In this document: piece after piece, positions 53,290 through 61,880 of the stretch
Layout of the letters: each line of letters begins with the position of its first letter
Position numbering within the stretch: position 1 is the stretch's first letter
Program-made: the position numbers and the translations under genes
Notes under the pieces: model-generated
Databases searched by the model: none
Told to the model about the DNA's origin: nothing
The model's input: only the letters and a program-made list of their open reading frames with translations
Assembly (NCBI GenBank): GCA_020860605.1
Contig: JAJBTZ010000090.1
Coordinates: 124,001 to 188,000, forward strand
Length of the DNA stretch: 64,000 nucleotides
Source: Ruminococcus sp.
Lineage (GTDB): Bacteria > Bacillota > Clostridia > Oscillospirales > Ruminococcaceae
Direction: 5' to 3'

Positions 53290-55155
53290 TTATTCGTCAT
53301 CATCGTCATCGTCATCATCAAGGCCTTCAAGAAGAGCCTTCTTTTTCTTATGGTTGATAACTACGACCACTATAACTATTATCGCAATCACTACAACGCC
53401 TGCGCCGACGCCAATAGCAATCTTTGCAACAGTGCTGAGGCTGCCCTCAGAAACGTTATCGCCACTTGTATCTACAGAGAAATCGTCATCGAAATAGTAG
53501 TCGTCACCCCAGTATTCACTATCATCGAAATAGGTTGTCTCTTGCTCCTCGCAGATGAGGACATCGAATTCGTATTCGAGAGTGTGTTCTGCACCTGACT
53601 CATCCTCAAACGAGAAAGTGAGAATTGCTGTCTTGGTCTCCCCTACTGCGTCTGGGTCATTAGGATAAATCATACCGCTGAAGTAGTCATAGCTCGAAGC
53701 ACTGAGGGTGCCGTAGTATTCGGTAGCCATGTAGAAGTCTCCGCCGACACCGATTGTGAGGCTCGACATTGCAGTCTTAGACTTATTGAAGAACTGGAAG
53801 TAGATGCTGCAGCCCTGAGAGCCATAACATTCCGTCGGTGGATCCCACTCCATAAGTTCAAACTTGATGGCCTGGGAGACCTGAAGGTTGATGGTGATTG
53901 AGTTGCTGCTTGCAGAGTAGCTCGAGCCATTGTCATACTCGAAATCGTACTGGATGGTGATGGGATACGTACCGGCGCCAGCAGTGGCGCTTGTCTTGAG
54001 CTTGATTGAGTATTCCATCTCGCCGTCAGTTGGAATCTCTTCAGTATAGAATGAAGTAGTACCGTCGATAGCGGAGAAGATATTGGTGCTGGTGGTCGAA
54101 TTGCTGCTGCTTGCGGTTTCGACGTCAACAGTCATATTCTTTATAGCCTTGTCGTGGCTGGTGTTTCTTAAAGTGAATGTGAGGGTGAATTCCTCACCAG
54201 ATTCGACGGTGTCGACATCAAGGGTGTAGCCGGAGACGATAACCTTCGGCTCGAGAGACTTTTCAACCTCGGTTTCAGTGGTCGTTTCCGCCTTTTCGGT
54301 GGCTCTCAAATAGATATTGAAGGTCTCTGAGTGTTCAGCGCCACCGATATCGGTATAGGTAACCGTCGCCTGAAGTGTGTGCTGAGCAGAAGGATATTCA
54401 GGGAAGACTATCGGAAATTCAGCTGTTATCGACTCCCCTCCCTGAACGGTTCCGCAATCGACAGTGTCGGTATAGGTATTCAGGACCAGTCCTCCAAGGT
54501 TTGAGAGAACAACTTTGACGTTATTAGCAGTGTAGCCAGTGGAGTTCTCAAAGCTCAAGGTAAGCTTTGTCGAGAGATTCGACTTGCCCTTGCCTTCAGG
54601 AATGGAGGCATTGGTCATAGAGAAGCTTGGGGTGTTGTCTTCCTCGTCAAGAGTGACTTCGGATTCGTCAATGTCGATATTGAAGGTTCTCGAGTCAGAG
54701 GCGACAGAGCCAGTTTTTGAAACGCAGGTGACCGTTAAAGTAACCTGATATCTTCCAGACTCAAGCGAGCTGTCAGAAAGAACGGTGACAGAGTTATAGC
54801 CACTGTGGAGCTCCTGCTCGGCAAGGTAGCCTTCAAAGCTGAAGCCGGTTCCTGAGATGGAGGCTGTTGTCTGTGCAGTTGAATCCCAGGTTGAGTAGCT
54901 GTATGTACCATAGGTGTACTCATAATTAACGGTTGAGTTACTCGAAAGAGTAAATCCGATGGTGAAGGTGTCGCCAGCGTCGATTGTCTGAGTGCTGACT
55001 GTCGGGTTCTGGATAGTTACTCCATAAGAGGTTGTGATGGTTGGGGTGTTATTGACCGTGGTGTTGTCTTCGCCATCTTCTTCTGCGAAAACTCCCAAAG
55101 GAAGAATGCTTATTACGAGCAAGAGGCTTAGAATAATGCTTATTATCTTCTTCAT
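53290..55155 (-). CDS. Exported CARDB-type protein with membrane anchor and poly-Asp tail
   Basis: A 621-residue surface protein. The signal peptide ends at GVFAE. The extracellular part (~30-560) has at least three CARDB/NEW3-like beta domains (DAGDTFTIGFTLSSN, ESGEEFTLTFTLRNTS). A membrane helix is at ~575-600, followed by NHKKKK and a cytoplasmic tail of eight Asp and a Glu. It lies between the ATPase and permease genes of a MacB-type system, in the place of the usual MacA adaptor. A substrate-binding or bridging role is inferred. Confidence 0.8.
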   Translation of the reverse strand: MKKIISIILSLLLVISILPLGVFAEEDGEDNTTVNNTPTITTSYGVTIQNPTVSTQTIDAGDTFTIGFTLSSNSTVNYEYTYGTYSYSTWDSTAQTTASISGTGFSFEGYLAEQELHSGYNSVTVLSDSSLESGRYQVTLTVTCVSKTGSVASDSRTFNIDIDESEVTLDEEDNTPSFSMTNASIPEGKGKSNLSTKLTLSFENSTGYTANNVKVVLSNLGGLVLNTYTDTVDCGTVQGGESITAEFPIVFPEYPSAQHTLQATVTYTDIGGAEHSETFNIYLRATEKAETTTETEVEKSLEPKVIVSGYTLDVDTVESGEEFTLTFTLRNTSHDKAIKNMTVDVETASSSNSTTSTNIFSAIDGTTSFYTEEIPTDGEMEYSIKLKTSATAGAGTYPITIQYDFEYDNGSSYSASSNSITINLQVSQAIKFELMEWDPPTECYGSQGCSIYFQFFNKSKTAMSSLTIGVGGDFYMATEYYGTLSASSYDYFSGMIYPNDPDAVGETKTAILTFSFEDESGAEHTLEYEFDVLICEEQETTYFDDSEYWGDDYYFDDDFSVDTSGDNVSEGSLSTVAKIAIGVGAGVVVIAIIVIVVVVINHKKKKALLEGLDDDDDDDDE

Positions 55156-55179
55156 GATGTATTGTCCTTTCTTTGCTTA

Positions 55180-55980
55180 CTATACTGACTCGGCAGCCTT
55201 GATTATATCAGAGGCTTCCTCGGAACCAACTGCTATCTGTTTTGAACGGTTATCCTCAACGGCGGAGATTACTCCGTCGGTAATGTGGTAAATCTTGTCG
55301 GCATATGCCGCGATTTCAACGTCGTGGGTTACTATGACTAGTGTCTGGTGATTCTCTCTCGACATCGAGACCATCATTTCCATTACTTCGATTGTGGTCC
55401 TTGTGTCGAGGTTTCCCGTCGGTTCGTCGGCGAAGACTATTTTCGGCTTCGCAACGAATGCCCTCGCGATTCCGACACGTTGCTGCTGTCCACCTGACAT
55501 CTGAGTAGGTTTGTGCTTCATTCTCTTACCAAGACCAACGAGCTTGAGCATTGCTTTCGCCTGTTTAGTCCGCTCCTTTCGCTTGACTCCCGCGAACGCC
55601 AGAGGCATACTGACGTTGTCGATTGCATTTTGGGTCGGAAGCAAATTATACGACTGGAAAACAAAGCCCATGTTCTTTTGTCGGAAAACTGCGAGCTTTC
55701 GCTCACTCATCTTGTCGACTCGTTCACCGAAGATGGTGATTGAACCCTTTGTCGGCTTCTCGAGGCCTGCCATGAGGTTCAGAAGCGTTGATTTGCCGGA
55801 GCCTGACGTTCCCAAAAGACAAACAATTTCATCTTCGTAGATTTTCAGATTGACATTGTATAAAGCTCTCACTTTTTCTTTTCCAATAACGAAGACTTTG
55901 GACAGGTCGTCTATTATGATTGCTGGTTTCTTTTTTTCTATATTATTCTCAGGTGGAGAAATAACGGTTTCATCTTTCAT
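55180..55980 (-). CDS. ABC transporter ATP-binding protein (MacB type)
   Basis: A 266-residue ATPase with Walker A GTSGSGKST near residue 58, signature MSGGQQQR near residue 160, Walker B IVFADEPTGNLD. An N-terminal extension of ~20 residues and a C-terminal extension of ~25 residues are unusual for the family. First gene of the operon. Confidence 0.94.
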   Translation of the reverse strand: MKDETVISPPENNIEKKKPAIIIDDLSKVFVIGKEKVRALYNVNLKIYEDEIVCLLGTSGSGKSTLLNLMAGLEKPTKGSITIFGERVDKMSERKLAVFRQKNMGFVFQSYNLLPTQNAIDNVSMPLAFAGVKRKERTKQAKAMLKLVGLGKRMKHKPTQMSGGQQQRVGIARAFVAKPKIVFADEPTGNLDTRTTIEVMEMMVSMSRENHQTLVIVTHDVEIAAYADKIYHITDGVISAVEDNRSKQIAVGSEEASDIIKAAESV

Positions 55981-56172
55981 CCATTCTGCCTTCCTTTCTT
56001 CCTTAACTACCTTGTATTATAGGCGATTTTCCAATCTATTTCAAGATTCCAAGAGCAATCTTAATGAAATCTTAATAATTGAGTTGGTTCTGAGGTTTTC
56101 ACACTTTTCCAATATCTAATACACATTAGCTCCTCTGATTATTGCATCTCAAGGAAAAATTTTTTCAAAAAA

Positions 56173-56196
56173 ATCAGTCGCTTTAAAGCGACTGAT
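56173..56196 (-). terminator. Terminator of the GH30-like gene
   Basis: ATCAGTCGCTTT pairs perfectly with AAAGCGACTGAT; T7 follows on the minus strand. The stop codon is in the hairpin. Confidence 0.8.
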
Positions 56197-57769
56197 CTGT
56201 AGGCTTCTTTTTCTTCGAAAGAATTATAATTATTACTGCTATCGCTATAATTGCGACTATTGCAACTGCTATAACCACAATCAACCAGGTGTCGATTCCG
56301 TCTGAACGGGTTTTGACTAACGGGTTATCTTCCTTCTCGGTGGCGACTTCGACATAATCAGCATTGGCTGGCATGTCGATCACGTATGTTGTCACGCTTT
56401 GTGCTGGGAGATAGTTTCTTGTGTCTGAATAGGAAACCTCGTTCCAATAGGAATACATATACCGATTTTCAGCTCCTATTGTCTGATAGCCGAAGGAGTC
56501 GGTTATTTCAGCATTACCGATATTGAAGGTGATTTCATCGTCTTCGTCTGTATTGTTTACAGCAATGATAACAAGTCGCGAATCATCGGGAGCCTTGAAG
56601 GCGACTATTGTGGAGCTTGAATCGTTTTCGACTTCAACGCGCTCATAGCCACTTTTGACGTATTTGGAGAAATGCATCATTATGTAGTGATTTCCGTTTC
56701 TCGTAATGTCGGCGTCACTGCTTGAACTGCTTAGTTCTATAAGACAGTTTCCACTGTCAAATGGCCAAACGCCGTTCCAGTAGAGATAAGCGCTTATTCC
56801 CTCATAGATGAACTCATTCGCCATCTTTTCAGCGTGGTTTATGTACTCATTGTAGTACCATTCGGTTTGCCAGAGGGTGTAATCACCATAGTAGAGGTCT
56901 GCAACTTCAGAATACGTTGTGGGTGTGTTCTGACTGCCGTAGAGATGATGAGCAATAACTTCAAATGTGTCTGCACCGCCGTTTTCAATAAGAGGTGTAA
57001 GATATGCCTCCAGCCAGCTTGCAGTGTCGGCCATTACCTCAGCGCCAGTTATGCTGGGAGCGTACTCACCGAAGGCTTCCTGAAACGCCTCATAAACTGC
57101 TAAGTGAGCCTTCCAGTAGCAACAGTGGTATTCGTCCTCCTCTGCTCCGAAGAAGAACCCAGCTTCGTCACGGGCATTGCCATTTTCGTCAATCTGAAAG
57201 CCCTGAAGCTCAGTCTCGTTCGAAATTGAGAAGTAATCAACTGGGATTCCGGCATCGAAGAAAAGCTGAACCGATTCGACACAGAACTGGGCGAGTTCGT
57301 CATACATATACTCACCGTTTTCATCCTTTGCGAGAGTGTAATAGGTATAGCCGTTGTCATCAAGCTCGGTGAAAGCTACGAAGTCGAGGTCTCTGTCATA
57401 CTGTCCCCAGCTGGTTACAAGAACTATCGGCTCAATTCCACGCTCCAGGGCTGCAGAGTAGAAAGCATAATAGGTTTCGTAGCCATCCAAGGCGCTCTGA
57501 TATTCATCACCGACATGATTCAGGTCTCTGAATCTTAAAATATTGAATTCAGCGTCATTGAAGATCCAGTCGTATGCAGTCTCAGCGTTTTCGTTGTTCA
57601 CGAGCCAGTCGCTGTACCAGGTGTAGGATGCACCGAAGCCATCGATTGTCTGATAGGTTGTGTCCATGTCGATGTTTACTACCGTTTCAGCGAATGCCTC
57701 GATACCAAGTGCAGATATAGTGATAATCAGCACCAGTACAAGTGACAGAAGCCTGAATAATTTTCTCAT
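56183..57769 (-). CDS. Membrane-anchored GH30-like glycoside hydrolase
   Basis: A 528-residue surface enzyme. The signal peptide ends at AFAE. The catalytic (beta/alpha)8 barrel begins TIDGFGASYTWYS, with the likely acid/base Glu in FSISNETEL near residue 180 and the nucleophile Glu in LWQTEWYYNEY near residue 300. A side beta-domain follows (~380-480). A C-terminal membrane helix (WLIVVIAVAIVAIIAIAV) and KKKK anchor it. GH30 enzymes cut xylan or glucans; the exact substrate is not clear. The stop codon overlaps the terminator. Confidence 0.85.
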   Translation of the reverse strand: MRKLFRLLSLVLVLIITISALGIEAFAETVVNIDMDTTYQTIDGFGASYTWYSDWLVNNENAETAYDWIFNDAEFNILRFRDLNHVGDEYQSALDGYETYYAFYSAALERGIEPIVLVTSWGQYDRDLDFVAFTELDDNGYTYYTLAKDENGEYMYDELAQFCVESVQLFFDAGIPVDYFSISNETELQGFQIDENGNARDEAGFFFGAEEDEYHCCYWKAHLAVYEAFQEAFGEYAPSITGAEVMADTASWLEAYLTPLIENGGADTFEVIAHHLYGSQNTPTTYSEVADLYYGDYTLWQTEWYYNEYINHAEKMANEFIYEGISAYLYWNGVWPFDSGNCLIELSSSSSDADITRNGNHYIMMHFSKYVKSGYERVEVENDSSSTIVAFKAPDDSRLVIIAVNNTDEDDEITFNIGNAEITDSFGYQTIGAENRYMYSYWNEVSYSDTRNYLPAQSVTTYVIDMPANADYVEVATEKEDNPLVKTRSDGIDTWLIVVIAVAIVAIIAIAVIIIILSKKKKPTDQSL

Positions 57770-57833
57770 ATAGTAACCTCCCTATAATTTTTTGTCTGTT
57801 ACTATATTAACACAGGTGAGAAACTCGTGTCAA
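57768..57833 (-). promoter_or_regulatory. GH30 promoter with 10-bp inverted repeat
   Basis: Minus strand: TTGACA (57828-57833), 17 bp, TTAATA (57805-57810). ATATAGTAAC (57768-57777) and GTTACTATAT (57798-57807) are perfect inverted repeats, 20 bp apart. One arm overlaps the -10 and the other reaches the start codon; GGGAGG lies between. Confidence 0.6.
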
Positions 57834-57875
57834 TTGACAAATCTAAGAAGATTATTGATTTATTCTGAGATAGAG

Positions 57876-57905
57876 AAAATCGCCGACATAAGCCAGCGAT
57901 TTTTC
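57876..57905 (-). terminator. Terminator after the NCS2 permease
   Basis: AAAATCGC pairs with GCGATTTT (57876-57883/57896-57903). Confidence 0.65.
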
Positions 57906-57928
57906 ATGAAAATATAGAGAGGTGGCGG

Positions 57929-59359
57929 TTATGCTATAACGAAGAACTTGACAAGGAAGATGAGTGAGATGACAATTGTGAGCCATGAAACTTCCTTGAA
58001 CTTTCCTGTGCAGAGCTTGATAACGGTGTAGGTGATGAGACCCAGGCCTATAGCATGACCGATAGAGCCAGTTATAGGCATACCGATGAGCATGATTGCA
58101 GCAGGAGCGAGCTGTGAGAAATCGCTGAAGTCGAGATTCTTGAGGCCCGAGAGCATCAGAATTCCGACATAAACCAAAGCCGATGAAGTGGCAGCTGCAG
58201 GAATGATGGCAGCGATAGGAGCTAAGAACATGCAAGCCAAGAAGAGGATGCCGGTTGTGAGAGCGGTAAGGCCTGTTCTTCCGCCTGCCTCAACGCCTGA
58301 AGCAGACTCAACGAAGGTTGTGACGGTGGAAGTACCAGTTGCGGAGCCAACGAGAGTACCGACAGAGTCGGAAAGGAGAGCTTCCTTCATCTGAGGCATG
58401 TTGCCATCTTCATCAACCATACCAGCTCTTGAAGCGGTACCTACGAGAGTTCCGATGGTGTCGAACATGTCGATCATGCAGAAGGTGATGATAAGAGTGA
58501 TTACAGTGAACCAGCCAATGTCAAAGAGTGTTGAGAAGTTGAACTTGAAGAGTGTGGTTTCTGCCATGTCACCGAATGCAGGGAGGAAGGATGCGGTTGC
58601 GAGGCTTGCAAACGGATTAACGCCCAAGAAAATAGCTTCCCCTGCCCAGTAAACTACTGAACCGATGAGCATTCCCAAAAGTACATTAGCCTTGACATTA
58701 TAGTGCTTTAAGATGATCATCGCAAAGAGACCGATGAAGATTGTTACAACGGTGAGAACCATTGTTGGGTATGCTGTATCGCCTACCATCGAGTCCTTGA
58801 GGACAGAAGGAGTCAAAGAGCCGAAGAAGTTGCTGAAGACATAGTAGCAGTTTCCGGCATCATCATATACGCCTACGTTTGAGCCGAAGCCGATGTTTAA
58901 AAGCATAAGGCCGATTGCGGGAGCGATTGCAGTTCTTACTCCGACAGGAATAGCCTGAACGATCTTATCTCTGATATTGAAGATAGAGAGGAAGAAGAAT
59001 ACAACGCCTTCGACCAGGATTATGCAAAGACCAGCCTGATATGCTTCGAGATAAGTGCAGCTTGCCAGTGTTGCGATATTGGCGACTACTACAGCAAAGA
59101 AGCTGTTAAGGCCCATGCCTGGAGCCATAGCAAACGGCTTGTTCGCAAGGAAGGCCATGCAGATGGTGCCAATGCCGGATGCGAGACAGGTTGCCATGAA
59201 TACGCCATTCCAGAGCTCAGTTCCCTCAGCGCCAAAATTCGTCAGCAGATTCGGGTTCAGAGCAATGATATAGGCCATTGTCATGAACGTGGTCAAGCCA
59301 GCGAGGATTTCGGTTCTGACTGTTGTGCCGTTTTCCTTTAGCTTAAAAAGTTTTTCCAT
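57929..59359 (-). CDS. NCS2 family nucleobase permease (AzgA/PbuG type)
   Basis: A 476-residue membrane transporter of 12-14 helices. Family motifs include TYIIALNPNLL-type start (here MAYIIALNPNLL), APGMGLNSFFA near residue 80 and GTSTVTTFVESASGVEAGGRTG (shown by GTSTVTTFVESAS) near 340, which point to the AzgA-like purine branch (hypoxanthine, guanine or adenine). ATG 59359 is preferred over TTG 59368, which would sit on the ribosome binding site. No purine riboswitch is visible in its leader. Confidence 0.93.
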   Translation of the reverse strand: MEKLFKLKENGTTVRTEILAGLTTFMTMAYIIALNPNLLTNFGAEGTELWNGVFMATCLASGIGTICMAFLANKPFAMAPGMGLNSFFAVVVANIATLASCTYLEAYQAGLCIILVEGVVFFFLSIFNIRDKIVQAIPVGVRTAIAPAIGLMLLNIGFGSNVGVYDDAGNCYYVFSNFFGSLTPSVLKDSMVGDTAYPTMVLTVVTIFIGLFAMIILKHYNVKANVLLGMLIGSVVYWAGEAIFLGVNPFASLATASFLPAFGDMAETTLFKFNFSTLFDIGWFTVITLIITFCMIDMFDTIGTLVGTASRAGMVDEDGNMPQMKEALLSDSVGTLVGSATGTSTVTTFVESASGVEAGGRTGLTALTTGILFLACMFLAPIAAIIPAAATSSALVYVGILMLSGLKNLDFSDFSQLAPAAIMLIGMPITGSIGHAIGLGLITYTVIKLCTGKFKEVSWLTIVISLIFLVKFFVIA

Positions 59360-59685
59360 GTTTATCAATCCTTTCGGGTTTGCATGAAAGATTTTTACAA
59401 TCTTTTCTGCTTATATTGACGAGCCAGTCACCAATTGGTCATCTTGCAATAACCTGTTTGTAATCAACTCATCACACAATATATAGTACACGATAGAAAG
59501 ACAAATGTCAACCAGTTGGGGACGATTTTAAAAAATAATTTGTAATAGAAATTTTGAGTTCTAAAGGAATTTGTTTTGGTCATTATTACCACAAACTCAC
59601 TTCCCGTATTGCATTTTCGAACTCTTCATGCTATAATAAAATAAATACGCGTTAGCATTATCAAGCAAGAAAGGTGATTCTACTT
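59360..59685. other. Divergent intergenic region
   Basis: This 326-bp stretch holds the NCS2 promoter (minus: TTGACA 59506-59511, 17 bp, TACTAT 59483-59488) and a ~120-nt leader with AAGATT/AATCTT and ACCAATTGGT. On the plus strand TTGCAT (59609-59614), 17 bp, TATAAT (59632-59637) serves the proline operon. No gene is seen. Confidence 0.6.
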
Positions 59686-60114
59686 ATGAATATAGTTATG
59701 TCTTCAGTACTCCAGTCGAGATTTGCTCCCCTTCCCAGGAATATGCATATCATATTCTGCGTTATAGCAACGGTTGTTTTCCTCGCCCTTTATCTTAAGA
59801 AAAGGAAGATCAACGACCTTCTCTGGCTTTTCGTCTGTGATTTGCCTGTAATACTGCAGTTCTATGGTGATCCTACGACCGCTACCGTGGTTGGAGTCTG
59901 TGAAGTCATCTTACTAGTTGCAATCTTTGTATTCTATCTTCAGGACAGAAAGAAGGCTAAGAACCAGCCTAAAGATGAGGACGGCGAAGGTGGCGGGGAT
60001 GTTGATGATCTCAAGGATGTTGAGCAAGCTGTCAAGGTTGAGCGCTCGAAGCTTGCTGGAAACGATGCCGACGATAACGTTATCTCTCAGGCCTTCGATG
60101 GCATCAATCTTTGA
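59686..60114 (+). CDS. Small membrane protein with acidic tail
   Basis: A 142-residue protein with three hydrophobic segments in the first ~90 residues and a charged cytoplasmic tail (DEDGEGGGDVDDLKDVE). No domain recognised. ATG 59686 follows AAAGGTGAT. It heads the operon with a dehydrogenase, proB and proA (12-nt gap to the next gene). Confidence 0.7.
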   Translation: MNIVMSSVLQSRFAPLPRNMHIIFCVIATVVFLALYLKKRKINDLLWLFVCDLPVILQFYGDPTTATVVGVCEVILLVAIFVFYLQDRKKAKNQPKDEDGEGGGDVDDLKDVEQAVKVERSKLAGNDADDNVISQAFDGINL

Positions 60115-60126
60115 TGGAGGTTTTAT

Positions 60127-61062
60127 ATGGCAAGAGCTGTCATTTTAGATGCAGACACCGTTACAAGCGGTGACGTGTCGCTTGAACCGCTTACCTCATT
60201 AGTCGATACCAAAGTTTTCGGCTTCACTTCTCCTGATGAAATTGCTTCTAATATCGGTGATGCCGAGATTGTTCTCACGAACAAGTGCAGGATCACCGAA
60301 GAAGTGTTCGAAAAGTGTCCTGGGCTCAAGTTTATCGGGCTTTTTGCTACTGGGTACAACAATATCGAAATCGAAGCTGCCAGGAGACATAGTTGCGTTG
60401 TTGCGAATGTTCCTGGATACTCTTCCGACGCTGTTGCTCAGCACACTTTTGCACTGATTCTCAACCACTCTTCAAAGATTCACGAGTATAACGACTATGT
60501 TCAAAGTGGCAACTGGGGAAAGTCAAAGCTGTTTACTCACTTCGAGATTCCTCTTAACGAGCTTTCTGGCAAGACTATCGGAATTATCGGCTATGGAGCT
60601 ATAGGAAAGTCTGTTGCTAAGATAGCTATGGCGTTCAATATGAAAGTTTTGGTGTATACAAGAACTGGTCCGAGTAATACCTTGGAAGAGGTGTTGAAGG
60701 GCTCAGATATTGTCACCCTCCATTGCCCTCTCAATGATGGCACCAAAGAGCTGATAAACGCTGAAACTCTTTCGATGATGAAGCCGACTGCAATGCTTGT
60801 TAATACTTCCCGTGGCGGAGTGATTAACGAAAGAGACCTGGCGGAGGCTTTGAAAACTGGAAAGATCGCATTTGCAGCCATCGATGTCCTGACAACTGAG
60901 CCAATTTCGCCTGATTGTCCACTTCTGGGGCTTCCGAATTGCGTTATTACTCCTCATGTTGCTTGGGCACCGATTGAAACGAGGGTCAGGCTCATAGGCC
61001 TTGTCAGGGATAATATAAGGGCTTACCTTAATGGCAGCCCAATCAACAATGTAGCAGGATAA
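60127..61062 (+). CDS. D-2-hydroxyacid dehydrogenase
   Basis: A 311-residue NAD-dependent dehydrogenase. The Rossmann motif is GIIGYGAIGKSV near residue 157, the substrate Arg is in VNTSRGGV near 235, and the catalytic His is in TPHVAWAP near 285. It resembles glycerate/hydroxypyruvate-type members. Its position directly before proB and proA is curious: a keto or hydroxy acid linked to proline metabolism is only a guess. Confidence 0.92.
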   Translation: MARAVILDADTVTSGDVSLEPLTSLVDTKVFGFTSPDEIASNIGDAEIVLTNKCRITEEVFEKCPGLKFIGLFATGYNNIEIEAARRHSCVVANVPGYSSDAVAQHTFALILNHSSKIHEYNDYVQSGNWGKSKLFTHFEIPLNELSGKTIGIIGYGAIGKSVAKIAMAFNMKVLVYTRTGPSNTLEEVLKGSDIVTLHCPLNDGTKELINAETLSMMKPTAMLVNTSRGGVINERDLAEALKTGKIAFAAIDVLTTEPISPDCPLLGLPNCVITPHVAWAPIETRVRLIGLVRDNIRAYLNGSPINNVAG

Positions 61063-61086
61063 TTTAAAGAAAAGGTTTGATATTAT

Positions 61087-61875
61087 ATGTCAGATAAACT
61101 CAAGCGAGTAGTTATAAAAGTCGGCACCTCTACCCTCACCCATCCTTCCGGGGCACTCAATATTCGCCATGTTGAAGAGCTGGTGAAGGTCATTTCGGAT
61201 ATAAGAAACTCAGGCGTTGAGATAGTTTTGGTCACGTCTGGAGCAATAGGGCTTGGAGCTGCAAGGCTTGGACTTAAGGAAAGGCCAAAGGACACCCCTA
61301 CAAAGCAGGCGTGTGCTGCAGTCGGGCAATGCGAGCTCATGAATATCTACGAGAAGCAATTCAACGAGTACGGAATAACAGCAGCTCAGGTGCTTTTAAC
61401 AAAATTCGTTCTGACTGACGAGAGAAAAGAGAATGTTATTAACTCTTTAGGAAGGCTGATTGAATTCGGAACGATTCCAATTGTCAATGAGAATGACGTT
61501 GTTGCTATCGACGAGTTGGAGCTCGAAGTTGGAGAAAACGATTCTCTCGCTGCAATAGTCGCCATGATAACGAACGCAGATACACTTATCATAATGTCTG
61601 ACATTGACGGGCTTTATGAATGTGACCCGAAGATCAACAGCAATGCGAAGCTTATCTCAAAGATCACCGAGATTTCGGATGAGCTTGTGAAGATGGCGGG
61701 TGGTTCTGCTTCTGGTCTCGGTACAGGCGGAATGGCGACGAAGCTGAGGGCTGCGAAGCTTGCTATGAGCCAGAATATTGACATGATGATTATAAACGGC
61801 AAGCGCCCCGCAAATCTTTATGACGTCTTTGACGGCAAGCAGATTGGGACGCTGTTCACGACTGATAAGGAGTGA
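61087..61875 (+). CDS. proB: Glutamate 5-kinase, short form without PUA domain
   Basis: A 262-residue kinase making gamma-glutamyl phosphate, the first step of proline synthesis. It has KVGTSTLTHP near residue 12, LVTSGAIGLG near 50, and GTGGMATKLRAAKLA near 215. It ends after the amino acid kinase domain, unlike the ~370-residue E. coli enzyme, which has a C-terminal PUA domain; short forms are known. 5 nt before proA. Confidence 0.96.
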   Translation: MSDKLKRVVIKVGTSTLTHPSGALNIRHVEELVKVISDIRNSGVEIVLVTSGAIGLGAARLGLKERPKDTPTKQACAAVGQCELMNIYEKQFNEYGITAAQVLLTKFVLTDERKENVINSLGRLIEFGTIPIVNENDVVAIDELELEVGENDSLAAIVAMITNADTLIIMSDIDGLYECDPKINSNAKLISKITEISDELVKMAGGSASGLGTGGMATKLRAAKLAMSQNIDMMIINGKRPANLYDVFDGKQIGTLFTTDKE

Positions 61876-61880
61876 TAACT

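Noticed and set aside
59360-59483. Purine riboswitch upstream of the NCS2 permease
   Set aside because: The leader lacks the conserved purine aptamer core and kissing-loop sequences; only small inverted repeats are present.
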